From PVC group bacterium (GTDB lineage: Bacteria; Verrucomicrobiota; Kiritimatiellia; CAIKKV01; CAITUY01): a stretch of 57,744 nt of DNA. The translations under genes and the position numbers were made by a program. Positions 9,259 to 19,343 of the stretch are shown here, in pieces; position 1 is the first letter of the stretch; every line of letters begins with the position of its first letter. The notes beneath the pieces were generated by a model, which saw only the letters and a program-made list of their open reading frames with translations, did not search any database and had not been told where the DNA came from. Where the stretch lies: positions 1 to 57,744 of the forward strand of contig CAMDCX010000008.1 in NCBI GenBank assembly GCA_945890715.1, read 5' to 3'.

Positions 9259-10916
9259 GATTTCTTTCGTCGGAACCAGTTTCCGAATAGTCCGCCCTTG
9301 TTATCTTCATCCCGCTTTAACGCATGCCATTTTTTCAGCTCCCGCTGAAGTTGGGCCTCCACCGTATTCAATACTCCACCCCTCCGTGCCGGTTCGGACG
9401 TTTCCGATTGCTGCGCTTCCAGAGAGTCCGCCAGGATCGGCTCATGCTCCGCACCACTCTCGTCGGGTCCCAACACCTCGGCATGAACAACCTCGGCTTC
9501 AAGGATGGAGGATTGGCGCACAGATTCTGAATTTTCAGAACCCGCCTTTTTTCTCATTTCCCGGAGTTGACTCTCTCGTCGTTCGAGTTCTTCCATCGTC
9601 CGAGCCATCATGTCGGATGAAGTTTTAATTTCTTTTTTGATTTGCGCAAGCTTTTCCGCCGATTCCTTTTCCCTGCTTGCCGTTTCCTTTTGGAGATACT
9701 CGTAGCGCCCCCTGACGGTTTCAAGGTCACGCCGCATCCCGTCCTTCTCTTCGGCGGAGGCCTGAAGTTCCTTTTGAAGCGCCGCGAACTTTTCATTCAA
9801 GGTCAGCCGTGCAAATCGGGCTTCCACGCCCTCCCCCTTCGGAGCGGTCTCAGAATCAGAATTCCCTACCACAACCCAGTCAATGGGAGTCGGCCTGACT
9901 TTCTCGCGACCCGACACCTGCTTGAGACTCAGGTTGGCCAGCATCAGGTTATTCAGGTCCCGTAGAATAGACTCCTTTTCATCCTTCACCTTTAGCTCCG
10001 CAGCGCGTCCCTCCCGCTTCACCTTCGTAAGCGCTTCCCGGGTCTGGTTCAACTGGGTTGCCAGGGACTCCGCCTCGCGACTCCGGCCTTCCAACGTCTC
10101 GCGAGTCGTTTTTTCCGCCATCATCTGGTTCTGCAGATCCGTCCGTTCAGTCCGGCATACGGCCAACTCGGCCTGACACGCTTCCAGTTCGGCCTGGCGC
10201 GAGGCCACTTCGGACCGGCACGCGGCCAACTCGGTCTGGCAGGCTTCCAGTTCGGCTTCCCGTTGTGTCACCTGTTGCGCGTGAGCGGTCACGAGGCCTG
10301 CACGGAGCGACTCCCCTTCGCTTTCAAGAATCGCCATCCGGGCGGCTGTCGCATTAGCCTCCACAAGGTGGCGCTGCGCTTCCGAAAGGAGTTTTTCCTG
10401 ATTGCCCCGATCAAAGTCAGCCTGTTCCAGCTTCGCCAGAAGCTCTTCAATCCGGGCCTCCCGCCCGGCAACACCCTCCAGAGCCGCCTGATGGGCCGCA
10501 CCCAGCTTGCTAATCACCTCCGCCACAATCGTTCCGCAACTCCCAAGGATCGTGCGGCACTCCTCCACCAGCAAAGGCAGAAGCGAATCATCAAGCACAG
10601 CCCGGTTCGAGGTTCCCTCCTCAACTAAAGCGACTCCAAAGGGAATAGACTTCTCGGAGGCCAGTGTCCAGATGGCCAGAAGATTCAGGGGTCCATAGGT
10701 CGTGCCATCGCTGAATTGAACCGACCAGGTGAGCCTCAGTTCGGGCAGGCTTTGAACCGGAACCCAGGTGGCCCGATCCGTGGACAATTCACATCCGGGA
10801 ATCATCCGGGCATCCACGGCCCATGAACACAACGTAGCCCGATCCACTGGTCCATAGATCGTCCCCTCAGGGGTTCGCAAATAGTGCTGACAGACAAGTG
10901 GAGGCGGTGTGTCCAT
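9255..10916 (-). CDS. GYF_2-like domain and long coiled-coil protein, function unknown
   Basis: The 553-residue protein starts with two short repeats resembling the GYF_2 fold (YLRTPEGTIYGPVDRATLCSW near 13-33; VQFSDGTTYGPLNLLAIW near 66-83), a domain often found in PVC and other bacterial membrane or secreted proteins and thought to bind peptides. From about 125 to 460 it is a near-continuous coiled coil containing a tandem Ala/Glu/Cys-rich repeat (variants of AELEACQTELAACRSE), visible as a DNA repeat near 10140-10260. No signal peptide or transmembrane helix is evident. It begins 5 bases after dnaE and overlaps the membrane coiled-coil gene, so it is likely in the dnaE transcript. A structural or scaffold role is only a guess. 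Confidence 0.75.
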   Translation of the reverse strand: MDTPPPLVCQHYLRTPEGTIYGPVDRATLCSWAVDARMIPGCELSTDRATWVPVQSLPELRLTWSVQFSDGTTYGPLNLLAIWTLASEKSIPFGVALVEEGTSNRAVLDDSLLPLLVEECRTILGSCGTIVAEVISKLGAAHQAALEGVAGREARIEELLAKLEQADFDRGNQEKLLSEAQRHLVEANATAARMAILESEGESLRAGLVTAHAQQVTQREAELEACQTELAACRSEVASRQAELEACQAELAVCRTERTDLQNQMMAEKTTRETLEGRSREAESLATQLNQTREALTKVKREGRAAELKVKDEKESILRDLNNLMLANLSLKQVSGREKVRPTPIDWVVVGNSDSETAPKGEGVEARFARLTLNEKFAALQKELQASAEEKDGMRRDLETVRGRYEYLQKETASREKESAEKLAQIKKEIKTSSDMMARTMEELERRESQLREMRKKAGSENSESVRQSSILEAEVVHAEVLGPDESGAEHEPILADSLEAQQSETSEPARRGGVLNTVEAQLQRELKKWHALKRDEDNKGGLFGNWFRRKKS

Positions 10917-10921
10917 GGGGG

Positions 10922-13900
10922 TCAGCCTCCCCCGTTCCCGGGCTCACTCCGACGGTACTGGGGTGTCCGCCGCGGTTTCCGGCAGGGATTTTGATTCACC
11001 GCAACATAGACGGATTCCTCCCCTAAAATGCGCTCCAATTCGCGGACCAGGGATTCATCGCAGGTGACCTTGTACTGGTTGTCGGTATCCAGAAACACTT
11101 TTTCACCCGAGGCAAATTCCAGACAGATATGAACATCTGTTTTCCCGGGATGGAGATTCAGGGTATCCCTGACTTTGCCCAGCATATCAGGACTGCTCTC
11201 CACCCGCTCTGCAGGAAGTTGGATATTAACCTTCTCGACAAACAGGGATGGACAATCCCGCAGTGGGTAGATTTCACTGGCAATGATCCGGGGCGCGCCT
11301 TCTTCAAAACGAACTTCCCCGCACAACAGTATCGCCTGATCCTGAACGAGCACCTGCTTGTAGTCCCGATAGGCGTCCGGATAGACGACCACTTCGACAC
11401 TACCGTCAAGATCCTCCAGTTTCAGGATCGCCATGGGTTCTTTTTTCTTGGTCATCCGGGGGGTCAGGGTGGAAATCAAGCCCCCCACCCGCGTCATGCC
11501 GCCACCCTCGATGCCCTTCAAGCCCTCCACATTCGACAACTGATAGCGCTGCAGGAGGCCGGCATACTGGCTGAGGGGATGCCCGGTCATGTAGATGCCC
11601 AGCAGTTCCCGCTCGCCTGCCAGCAACTCGCTTTCAGACCACTTGTCGGCTTCAGGAAGAGCCTTGTCATCCGCCGTCACCTGAGGCTCTGTTGCCATCA
11701 GGTCAAACAGGCTCGCCTGGCCGGATGCCTTGTCGCGGGCGGCGGCACCAGCCCGGTTCAGGGCAAAATCGATTCCCGAAAAAAGCCGGGCCCGATCCAC
11801 GCCCGGACTATCGAAGGCACCGCACCGGATCAGGCTTTCCATGACCTTCTTATTAATCACCTGCCCCTGCAAGCGCTGGCAGAAATCCATCAGCCCCTTG
11901 TAGGGGCCATTCCGCTTTCGCTCCTCGACGATATCCCGCGACGCCCCTTCACCCACATTCTTAATCCCGGCAAGACCGTACCGAACCGCCCCCTTGACGG
12001 GACTGAATCGAACTTCACTAAAGTTGATGTGGGGCGGCAGCACCTCCAACCCGATAACCCGGCATTCGGCAATAAACACAGGGATTTTATCGAGATTCCC
12101 CATTTCACTCGACAACAGGGCGGACATGAATTCCTCGGGGTAATGGGTCTTCAGGTAGGCCGTCTGAAACGCCACAACGCTGTAGGCCGCACTGTGGGAT
12201 TTGTTGAACCCGTAGCCGGCAAACTTCTCGATCAGGCTGAAGATCTCCTCGGCCTTCCGGGCGGGAATGTGGTTCGTTTTGGCACACCCCTCCACAAACT
12301 TGGCGCGCATCTTCGCCATTTCCTCGGCTTTTTTCTTACCAATGGCCCGACGCAGGTTATCGCCCATGGCCAAGGTAAACCCAGCCAGAACATTGGCGAC
12401 ACGCTGGACCTGCTCCTGGTAGATCATGTAGCCGTAGGTGCCCTTCAGAATGGGCTCCATCAGCGGGTGCGCATACTCGATATTTTCCAACTTGTGTTTG
12501 CGCTTGGTAAAACTGTCAATGAACTCCATCGGACCCGGCCGGTAGAGTGCATTCATGGCGATCAGCTCTTCAATCACCGTGGGGCCGAGCTTCTTGAGAC
12601 TGTCCCGCATGCCACCACTTTCAAACTGGAACACCCCGACCGTGTCGCCACGCTGAAACAACTCGAATGTCGCCTTGTCATCCACCGGAATCGTGTCAAT
12701 ATCCACCGTCTCGCCGTGGGTTTTTTGGATCAACTCCACCGCTTCCTGGATCACGGTGAGGGTCTTAAGGCCAAGAAAATCCATCTTCAGCAACCCGATC
12801 TTGCCAATGGGATCCATGGCATACTGGGTAATGATCTGATCATCCTTATCAAGGGACAGCGGAACAATCTCGATGAGGGGTTTTTCGCCAATCACCACGC
12901 CTGCCGCATGGGTCCCGGCATTGCGCAGAAGCCCCTCGAGGATAAACCCGAAATCCAGGATGCGCTTGCAATTGGCCTCGGTCTCATAGGCCTTTTTAAA
13001 ATCAGGATTCTGCTCCAACGCCTTGGCCAGGGTAATCTTGGGATCATCCGGGATCATCTTGGCAAGCCGGTCACATTCGGAGAACGGCAATTCCATGACG
13101 CGCCCAAGGTCGCGGATGACCGTCTTGGCTCCCAGCGAGCCAAAGGTGATGATCTGGGCACAATTCTCCCGGCCATACTTGTCCTTGACGTAATCAATCA
13201 CCTCACCGCGCCGGGCCTGGCAGAAATCAATATCGAAATCCGGGGGCGAAACGCGCTCGGGATTGAGGAACCGCTCAAAAATGAGGTCGTACCGGATCGG
13301 GTCAATCCCGGTAATCTCGAGCAGATAAGCCACCAGGCTTCCTGCGCCGGATCCCCGACCCGGCCCCACCGGAATTCCCTTTGTTTTGGCGTAGCGGATG
13401 AAGTCCCACACCACGAGGAAATAGTTGATAAAGCCCGTCTTTTCAATGATGGACACCTCGTACTCGCACCGCGTCACGAGTTCGGTTTCGCGGGCATCAC
13501 GCGGATGGGCGGGATCCTGAACCCCATAGCGCTTCAACAGACCCTTGCCGCACAGTTCAATCAGGTAGGCCTTCTCGGACAACCCCGACGATACCGTAAA
13601 CTTCGGAAAATGAAGCCCAGTAAAGTCGAACTCAAAATTGCAGCGTTCCGCAATGCGGAGGGTATTGGTGATGGACTCTGGAATTTCACGGAAGATCTGA
13701 GCCATTTCGTCGCCACTCTTGAAATAGAATTCCGACGAGGGATATTTCATGCGCTTGGGATCGCTCAACACGGTCTGGGTCTGGAGACACAGCATCATTT
13801 CATGGGCATCGGCATGATTCCGCTTGAGATAATGGACATCATTCGTCGCCACCAAGCCCAGCCCCAGCTTCTTCGCCAGCGCAACCAGCCCCTTGTTCGC

Positions 13901-14461
13901 CCGGCGCTGTTCGGGCATCAGATGATCCTGAACCTCCAGGAAGAAATTGTCCTTCCCGAAAATATCCGAATAGAGGCCCGCCAGACGGAGCGCGCCCGCC
14001 TCGTCATCCTCCAGCATCTTGCCGGGCACCTCGCCCTTCAGGCAGGCTGACAGGCCGATTAGGCCGCCAGAATATTTTGCGAGAATCTCATGGTCAATCC
14101 GGGGCTTATAATAAAATCCTTCCAGGTGGGCCGCGCTGCTCAGGCGGACCAGGTTGTGGTAGCCCAATTCATTGGTGGCCAGGAGAACCAGATGATGAGC
14201 CTGTGATTTGGAGGCATTTTCAGCCTTCCGGTCGAACCGACTTCCGCCGGTGATATACGCCTCGCATCCGATGATCGGCTTAACCCCCTTGGCCCGGGCC
14301 GCCTCATAAAACGGAACCGCCCCGTACATCACCCCGTGATCGGTAATGGCAATCGAAGGCATCCCCATATCCTGCGCCGCGCCTACCATGTCCTTGATAC
14401 GGCAGGCTCCGTCCAGCATGCTATACTCGGAATGAACGTGGAGATGAACAAAGGGAGTCAT
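10922..14461 (-). CDS. dnaE: DNA polymerase III alpha subunit
   Basis: This is the catalytic subunit of the replicative polymerase. The 1179-residue protein starts with the PHP domain ([19 protein letters not shown]), keeps the C-family polymerase core with [20 protein letters not shown] and the catalytic PDFDIDF, then the [15 protein letters not shown]-like finger region, tandem helix-hairpin-helix segment and a C-terminal OB fold ([20 protein letters not shown]). Length is that of DnaE1, and there is no built-in exonuclease domain, so it is not PolC. It starts 3 bases after the GNAT gene and is followed within 5 bases by the GYF_2-like gene. Confidence 0.96.
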   Translation of the reverse strand: MTPFVHLHVHSEYSMLDGACRIKDMVGAAQDMGMPSIAITDHGVMYGAVPFYEAARAKGVKPIIGCEAYITGGSRFDRKAENASKSQAHHLVLLATNELGYHNLVRLSSAAHLEGFYYKPRIDHEILAKYSGGLIGLSACLKGEVPGKMLEDDEAGALRLAGLYSDIFGKDNFFLEVQDHLMPEQRRANKGLVALAKKLGLGLVATNDVHYLKRNHADAHEMMLCLQTQTVLSDPKRMKYPSSEFYFKSGDEMAQIFREIPESITNTLRIAERCNFEFDFTGLHFPKFTVSSGLSEKAYLIELCGKGLLKRYGVQDPAHPRDARETELVTRCEYEVSIIEKTGFINYFLVVWDFIRYAKTKGIPVGPGRGSGAGSLVAYLLEITGIDPIRYDLIFERFLNPERVSPPDFDIDFCQARRGEVIDYVKDKYGRENCAQIITFGSLGAKTVIRDLGRVMELPFSECDRLAKMIPDDPKITLAKALEQNPDFKKAYETEANCKRILDFGFILEGLLRNAGTHAAGVVIGEKPLIEIVPLSLDKDDQIITQYAMDPIGKIGLLKMDFLGLKTLTVIQEAVELIQKTHGETVDIDTIPVDDKATFELFQRGDTVGVFQFESGGMRDSLKKLGPTVIEELIAMNALYRPGPMEFIDSFTKRKHKLENIEYAHPLMEPILKGTYGYMIYQEQVQRVANVLAGFTLAMGDNLRRAIGKKKAEEMAKMRAKFVEGCAKTNHIPARKAEEIFSLIEKFAGYGFNKSHSAAYSVVAFQTAYLKTHYPEEFMSALLSSEMGNLDKIPVFIAECRVIGLEVLPPHINFSEVRFSPVKGAVRYGLAGIKNVGEGASRDIVEERKRNGPYKGLMDFCQRLQGQVINKKVMESLIRCGAFDSPGVDRARLFSGIDFALNRAGAAARDKASGQASLFDLMATEPQVTADDKALPEADKWSESELLAGERELLGIYMTGHPLSQYAGLLQRYQLSNVEGLKGIEGGGMTRVGGLISTLTPRMTKKKEPMAILKLEDLDGSVEVVVYPDAYRDYKQVLVQDQAILLCGEVRFEEGAPRIIASEIYPLRDCPSLFVEKVNIQLPAERVESSPDMLGKVRDTLNLHPGKTDVHICLEFASGEKVFLDTDNQYKVTCDESLVRELERILGEESVYVAVNQNPCRKPRRTPQYRRSEPGNGGG

Positions 14462-14464
14462 GGA

Positions 14465-14956
14465 CTATACATCCATCGCCATGGCGACTTCGGGACAGGT
14501 GAAGGGAGAATCATACTTGGCGCAATTGATGCAGCCCATGTAGAGCTTATGCATCAGGGAGATCTTGGGCACCTCATGGAAGCCCATTTTCGCAAAAAAG
14601 CCGGGGGTAAAAGTCAGGCAGATGATCTGCGACGGATGGAGAATCCGGATCCGCTCAATCGCGGCCTCAACCAGAAGCCGCCCCACCCCATGCTTCCTGA
14701 GTGATTTTTTCACCGACAGCGATTTCACCTCAACGGCGGGATGCCGGACATGCCCGATTTCGGGCAGAATGGACCACGACACGGTGCCCACGACCGCGCC
14801 CCTCGACTCGCAGACAATAAACCGGTCAATGTTTTCGGCAATATCGGAAATGGGCCTCGGCAACAGCTCTTTCGGATAAGCCTTGATCAGGCGATAGATT
14901 CCTTCCGCATCAGTGAATCCCGCATTCCGAACAATGAATTTTGGTTTTCTTTTCAC
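14465..14956 (-). CDS. GNAT acetyltransferase, ArgA-like
   Basis: GNAT enzymes move an acetyl group from acetyl-CoA to an amine. The 163-residue protein has the acetyl-CoA motif VKSLSVKKSLRKHGVGRLLV (about 90-110) and a cysteine-rich tail with CINCAKYDSPFTC near the end. Short stand-alone proteins with a similar Cys-rich tail are annotated as ArgA-type N-acetylglutamate synthases in several phyla, so a role in arginine synthesis is plausible but not proven; no other arg gene is nearby. It is the first gene of the dnaE transcript and is divergent from the DUF89 gene. Confidence 0.8.
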   Translation of the reverse strand: MKRKPKFIVRNAGFTDAEGIYRLIKAYPKELLPRPISDIAENIDRFIVCESRGAVVGTVSWSILPEIGHVRHPAVEVKSLSVKKSLRKHGVGRLLVEAAIERIRILHPSQIICLTFTPGFFAKMGFHEVPKISLMHKLYMGCINCAKYDSPFTCPEVAMAMDV

Positions 14957-15014
14957 GCCTACCAGAATACCCTACCCCGCTTCCCCGTGCCAAGGAAAAG
15001 AAGGGATTGTTAAT

Positions 15015-15872
15015 TTGAAAACACAACCTGAATGTCTGGCCTGCATGTTCCGGCAGGCCTTGAATACTGCCCGGGTGGCCACGCCAGACCCCAAGGCTCA
15101 TACCGAAATCCTGCGCCGCCTGGCACGGGTACTGCCCACCCTGAACATGAACCAGTCGCCCGCCACCAATTCCAAACCGGTCTACGATATCGTTTATGAG
15201 GTCACCGGCGTCCGGGATCCCTACGCCCGCTCCAAAAAGGAAACCAATCAGGCGGCCCTGGATCTGCTTCCCGCGCTTGAAGCCTCAATCCATCGCTCCA
15301 AGGATCCCCTGAAAAGCGCCATCCACCTCGCAGCGGCGGGTAACATTATCGACCTGGGCATCGGGCATGCCTTCGACCTCAAGAAGGATGTCAGGCGGAT
15401 CATGAAGCAACCGTTTGCCATTGATCACTACTCCGAATTCCGAAAAGAACTCCAGCGGGGGCGTACCCTCCTCTATCTGGCCGACAACTGCGGCGAAATC
15501 ATCTTCGACCGGGTTCTGATCGAGCAACTCCTGGCCGCCGGGCTCAAGGTCACCGTGGCCGTCAAATCCGGTCCCATTATCAATGACGCCACGATGGAGG
15601 ATGCGGAATTCGCCGGCATCACCGCCCTGTGCCCCGTCATCGAGACGGGATCCGATGACATTGGCGTCGGCTGGCCCAACACCTCCCCGGTCTTCCGGCG
15701 CCACGTCCGCAACGCCGACATCATCCTGGCCAAGGGACATGGCAATTTCGAAACCTGCATCGGGAGACGCGGAAATTACTATTTCCTCCTCAAGGCCAAG
15801 TGCGATATTGTGGCCGCCGAATTGGGCGTCACAATGGGCGCCACAGTCTTCAAACACGTCAAAACCTATTAG
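15015..15872 (+). CDS. DUF89/ARMT1-like metal-dependent phosphatase
   Basis: DUF89 proteins are metal-dependent damage-control phosphatases acting on sugar phosphates or related metabolites. The 285-residue product opens with KTQPECLACMFRQAL (typical N-terminal CxxC) and has the active-site blocks LADNCGEIIFDRVLIEQL, VKSGPIINDATMEDA and DIILAKGHGNFET. The TTG start at 15015 is preferred because AAGAAGGGA lies 8 bases upstream and homology starts there; the in-frame ATG at 14913 would overlap the divergent GNAT gene. The NhaD antiporter starts 13 bases later, suggesting one transcript. The substrate is unknown. Confidence 0.85.
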   Translation: MKTQPECLACMFRQALNTARVATPDPKAHTEILRRLARVLPTLNMNQSPATNSKPVYDIVYEVTGVRDPYARSKKETNQAALDLLPALEASIHRSKDPLKSAIHLAAAGNIIDLGIGHAFDLKKDVRRIMKQPFAIDHYSEFRKELQRGRTLLYLADNCGEIIFDRVLIEQLLAAGLKVTVAVKSGPIINDATMEDAEFAGITALCPVIETGSDDIGVGWPNTSPVFRRHVRNADIILAKGHGNFETCIGRRGNYYFLLKAKCDIVAAELGVTMGATVFKHVKTY

Positions 15873-15885
15873 AAGGAATGAACTT

Positions 15886-17169
15886 ATGATTACAGCGCTA
15901 GTCATTATTTTTGTTCTGGCCTATGCCGCCATTGCGCTGGAGCATCCGCTCAAGGTTAATAAAACGGCTTCCGCCCTTATCGGTGCCGGGCTCCTCTGGA
16001 CACTCTATGCCCTGATGAGCGGTGATCACCAGGCTGTAAAACACAATTTGAATGAATCCGTCGCGGCCACGGCCCAAATCGTCTTCTTCCTGATGGGCGC
16101 CATGACGATTGTCGAGGTGATTGATGCCCATAACGGGTTTTACGTCATCACGTCACGAATCAAGACCGTCAAACTTACCTCGCTGCTCTGGCTGGTGGGG
16201 TTTGTCAGTTTTTTCCTGAGTTCCATCCTCGATAACCTGACGACCACCATCGTCATGATCTCTCTCATGAAACGATTGCTCGACCGGCATGATGACCGCC
16301 TCTTTTTTGCCGGCATCATTGTCATTGCCGCCAATGCTGGCGGAGCATGGACTCCCATCGGCGATGTCACCACCACCATGCTGTGGATCGGCGGCCAGAT
16401 CACCACGCTCAACATCATGAAAGGCGTTTTCCTCCCCTCTCTGGCCTGCCTTGTGGTGCCGTTGACCCTGTTGTCCTTTACTCTCCGCGGCAAAATGGTC
16501 GTTCCCCCGAAAAGCAGCACCGCCAGCAGTCACCTGCAAACAACCCCCTTTGAGCGAACCTTTATCTTCTGCCTGGGAATTGGCACCCTGGTCGCGGTGC
16601 CCCTGTTCAAGTCGGTGACTCATCTGCCCCCGTTTATGGGAATCCTCTTTGGTTTGGGCATCCTCTGGCTGGTGGGAGAGCTGCTTCACCGCAAAAAGGA
16701 GGATGAATTCAAACTACATCTCACCCTGACGGCGGCGCTGAAGCGCATTGACATGAGCTGCATCGTTTTCTTTGTGGGCATCCTTCTGGCGGTGGCCACC
16801 CTGGAACATACACACATTCTGGCCTCGCTCGCCGGGTGGCTCGACCGGACGGTCGGGCGCCAGGACATCATCGTCACCTTAATCGGCCTTGCCAGTGCCG
16901 TCGTCGATAACGTCCCCCTGGTTGCCGCATCCATGGGAATGTACGACCTGGCAACCTACCCGCCGGACAGTTTTCTCTGGAGCTTCATGTCCTACTGCGC
17001 CGGCACGGGCGGATCGATTCTCATTATCGGCTCAGCCGCAGGCGTGGCCGCCATGGGACTTGAGAAAATTCACTTCTTCTGGTATGCGAAAAGAATCGGC
17101 GGCCTGGCCGCACTTGGGTATTTTTCCGGTATTGCCGTCTTTCTGCTTCAGAACGGGCTTTCCCGCTGA
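15886..17169 (+). CDS. nhaD: NhaD-type Na+/H+ antiporter
   Basis: NhaD exchanges internal Na+ (or Li+) for external H+ across the inner membrane. The 427-residue protein is strongly hydrophobic with about 11-12 membrane segments and carries the NhaD signature FFLSSILDNLTTTIVMISLM, plus a second half with ASAVVDNVPLVAASMGMY, both part of the ion-transporter fold. The start at 15886 follows AGAAGGAA by 8 bases; the longer frame upstream is out of frame with the DUF89 gene. It ends at a convergent junction filled by a palindromic repeat. Confidence 0.87.
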   Translation: MITALVIIFVLAYAAIALEHPLKVNKTASALIGAGLLWTLYALMSGDHQAVKHNLNESVAATAQIVFFLMGAMTIVEVIDAHNGFYVITSRIKTVKLTSLLWLVGFVSFFLSSILDNLTTTIVMISLMKRLLDRHDDRLFFAGIIVIAANAGGAWTPIGDVTTTMLWIGGQITTLNIMKGVFLPSLACLVVPLTLLSFTLRGKMVVPPKSSTASSHLQTTPFERTFIFCLGIGTLVAVPLFKSVTHLPPFMGILFGLGILWLVGELLHRKKEDEFKLHLTLTAALKRIDMSCIVFFVGILLAVATLEHTHILASLAGWLDRTVGRQDIIVTLIGLASAVVDNVPLVAASMGMYDLATYPPDSFLWSFMSYCAGTGGSILIIGSAAGVAAMGLEKIHFFWYAKRIGGLAALGYFSGIAVFLLQNGLSR

Positions 17170-17179
17170 GTATAGTCCA

Positions 17180-17266
17180 GACATTCACCGCATTGGTGGA
17201 CGCCGACCTCCGGGCGGCGTCTGATCCCGCCATGGCGGGAAGGTCGCGGTCCACCTGGTGAATGTC
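17180..17266. repeat. Dispersed palindromic repeat, copy A
   Basis: The core at 17195-17255 begins GGTGGACGCCGACCTCCGGG and ends GGTCGCGGTCCACC, so its two halves are partly inverted. It is flanked by GACATTCACC (17180-17189) and its complement GGTGAATGTC (17257-17266). The first 30 bases of the core are identical to copy B at 22327. The middle differs from copy B (an inner GATCCCGCCATGGCGGGA hairpin instead of CCGCGCCCGG). It fills the gap between convergent nhaD and actP, and probably acts as a stem-loop terminator, or is a small mobile palindrome that settles in such gaps. Confidence 0.8.
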
Positions 17267-17288
17267 CAGCCTATTTCGAGCCCCCTGA

Positions 17289-18992
17289 TCAATCCACGTC
17301 GGGCTTGTGAGCCAATGCCAGAAACTGATCCGGATCCTTGCCGGTATCCTTGGTCATCAGACTGACGACAAACAGCACAATAAACGAGGCGCTGACCCCG
17401 AAAAGGCCCGGGCCGCCGGCCACCGGCAACCCGAGAAACTTGTATTTGACGCCCTTGACGAACAGCAGGACAATAAACAACACGGATACCGCCAACCCCG
17501 TCAGAATGCTGCTGATCACGGCCTGGCGCGTCGTCCGCTTCCACCACAAGGTAGCCAGCATGGCCGGGAAGATGGCGCTGGCGGCAATACCAAAGGCCAG
17601 CATCACCAGCCAGGCGATGTTCTCGTTTTTCAAAAGAACCGCCAGAGCGACCGCAACCGCAGACATCACCAAAGTGGTGACCTTGGCAATCCCGAGTTCC
17701 TGTTTTTCGCTGGCATTCGGATTGATGTAGACTTTGTAGAGGTCATGACTGATGGAAGAGGCCACCGTGATCATCAGCCCCGCCGAGGTGGAGAGAATGG
17801 CCGCGACGGCACCTGCCGCCCCGATGGCCATCAACCAGGGACCGCCAACAATCTGGCTAATCTCAAGAACGGCCATATTCTTGGCCAATCCAACGCCGGT
17901 CGCTCCCTGCGAAATCCAGCCCACCAATTTTGGATAGATGGCGGGGAAAAGAAGGAATCCAAGAATAATGGCACAGAGGTAAAATATGCCAAGCCCCACG
18001 ATGCAAAGGGTCACGCTCTTCTTCGCCGCCCTTGCGCTGGGAACGGTAAAGAACATGATCAGAATATGCGGCAGTCCCGCTGTTCCAAACACGAGCGCGA
18101 TGACCGTACTGATCATGGCCAGGGTACTATCGGTCTTAACGCCAATGGACATGGCACTGTCCGCTGCGGGCATCACCTGCCGAACCGCCGTGATGGCCTG
18201 CTCCGCCGACAGTCCGGCCATTGCCTTCACCGCTTCCGGATCCTTCCCGGCGAGGATGGGCGGCACCGTCTCATAGGCGGTTTTCAGAATCCCCGAGAAG
18301 GACCCATCGCCCACGATGAAATAAGCCATCACCGTCAGCACCACCATGGCAATCCACAGGAACACCGCCTGGATGACCTGATTATACAGGGTGGACTTCA
18401 TACCGCCAAAAATGATGTAAATGCTCATCAGCACGCCAAGGCCGACAGTCACCCAGACAAAATTCCAGCCCAACAGCATTTCGAACAGCAATCCGGCGCC
18501 CAGCATCTGGGGGACCAGATAGAAGGTGGAGATCACGATGGTACAGACCATCACGGCCAGCTTGACGCGGTCATCTGGAAAGCGACGGTGCAAGGCCCCA
18601 GCCACCGTATAGGAACCCACATTACGCAGGGGGCCGGCAATCAGCAGCAACACCGCCATGTACCCGCCGAAAAAGCCGATGGAGAGCCAGATCGAATCGA
18701 TCCCGAACACCCCGATATCGCCTGCACAGCCCAGAAAGCTTGCGGCGGAGAGATAACTTCCCACCATGGCAATACCCACCTGAACCCAGGGAACCCCCTT
18801 CCCCGCCACGTAAAAATCACTGGCGGACTTGGTGGAGCGGCTGGTCCACCACGTGATGACAATGCTGGCGATCACAAAGAAGAGAATGAAGCCAATGACA
18901 ATACCCGTGTCGAGGGTGCTGCCCTTGGTGGCATCCGGGGTTGCCACGGCGAAAACAGGAGAGACGGGAAAAGCAGAAAGTAAATTAAACAT
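17289..18992 (-). CDS. actP: Sodium:solute symporter, ActP (acetate permease) type
   Basis: SSS-family symporters use the Na+ gradient to import small organic acids, amino acids or sugars. The 567-residue protein has about 13 predicted transmembrane helices, with the ActP-like features SASDFYVAGKGVPWVQVGIAMVG and AASFLGCAGDIGVFG in the first third and an extended loop near 240-285. It follows a DUF485 (YjcH-like) gene, the usual partner of acetate permease ActP, so acetate or another short monocarboxylate is the best guess. The start at 18992 is chosen over the in-frame 19037 start, which would overlap the DUF485 gene. Confidence 0.85.
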   Translation of the reverse strand: MFNLLSAFPVSPVFAVATPDATKGSTLDTGIVIGFILFFVIASIVITWWTSRSTKSASDFYVAGKGVPWVQVGIAMVGSYLSAASFLGCAGDIGVFGIDSIWLSIGFFGGYMAVLLLIAGPLRNVGSYTVAGALHRRFPDDRVKLAVMVCTIVISTFYLVPQMLGAGLLFEMLLGWNFVWVTVGLGVLMSIYIIFGGMKSTLYNQVIQAVFLWIAMVVLTVMAYFIVGDGSFSGILKTAYETVPPILAGKDPEAVKAMAGLSAEQAITAVRQVMPAADSAMSIGVKTDSTLAMISTVIALVFGTAGLPHILIMFFTVPSARAAKKSVTLCIVGLGIFYLCAIILGFLLFPAIYPKLVGWISQGATGVGLAKNMAVLEISQIVGGPWLMAIGAAGAVAAILSTSAGLMITVASSISHDLYKVYINPNASEKQELGIAKVTTLVMSAVAVALAVLLKNENIAWLVMLAFGIAASAIFPAMLATLWWKRTTRQAVISSILTGLAVSVLFIVLLFVKGVKYKFLGLPVAGGPGLFGVSASFIVLFVVSLMTKDTGKDPDQFLALAHKPDVD

Positions 18993-18997
18993 GGGGA

Positions 18998-19246
18998 TCA
19001 CCGCGCCTTCTTGAACCAGATTACAATCAACAACCATGACACCGGGAAAATCATCAGGGAGACGAGCAACCCGAACGGCATTCCCAACACCTGCTGTGTC
19101 GCCAGACTCTTACAGGAGGGCGTCTGGATCACGGCCGCGCCCAGATAGAAAAAGAAAAACAGCGAAAAAAGACCGAAGTTGACCAGCACCTTCCGGCGCA
19201 TACCGGCAAGTGGCGGGGGGGCTGAGGAAATGTCCGGGTCGCTCAT
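18998..19246 (-). CDS. yjcH: DUF485 (YjcH-like) small membrane protein
   Basis: The 82-residue protein has two hydrophobic helices (about 24-42 and 53-75), between them QTPSCKSLATQQVLGMPFG, and ends in a basic IVIWFKKAR tail, matching the DUF485 pattern. Such proteins are encoded next to ActP-type symporters and are thought to assist them; the exact role is not known. A clear CAGGAGAAA site precedes the ATG. The symporter starts 5 bases after this stop, so both are on one transcript that diverges from the Cache-sensor gene. Confidence 0.85.
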   Translation of the reverse strand: MSDPDISSAPPPLAGMRRKVLVNFGLFSLFFFFYLGAAVIQTPSCKSLATQQVLGMPFGLLVSLMIFPVSWLLIVIWFKKAR

Positions 19247-19306
19247 GCTTTTCTCCTGATTGTTAATCTGTTAAAGGGCGGTAACATACCAATAAGGAGG
19301 GGAGGC

Positions 19307-19336
19307 TTGTCAAGCGGGGGATTCGGGTGCTATAAG
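19307..19336 (+). promoter_or_regulatory. Putative promoter of the Cache-sensor gene
   Basis: TTGTCA (19307-19312) and TATAAG (19331-19336) are separated by 18 bases. Transcription would start about 19343, immediately before the ATG at 19344, so the message may be leaderless; no Shine-Dalgarno-like site lies between. Confidence is limited to motif matching. Confidence 0.45.
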
Positions 19337-19343
19337 CCGCCTT

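Noticed and set aside
10140-10260. Possible CRISPR-like or tandem repeat array
   Set aside because: The repeat lies in frame inside the coiled-coil gene and encodes the heptad-like unit; spacing and conservation do not fit CRISPR.
11129-14050. Long open frame of 973 codons on the + strand
   Set aside because: It lies fully antisense to dnaE, has low-complexity His/Gln-rich content with no recognisable domain, and is a mirror of codon bias.
17307-18983. Open frame of 558 codons on the + strand
   Set aside because: Antisense to the actP symporter; composition (many His, Asp, Gln) is that of a reversed membrane gene.
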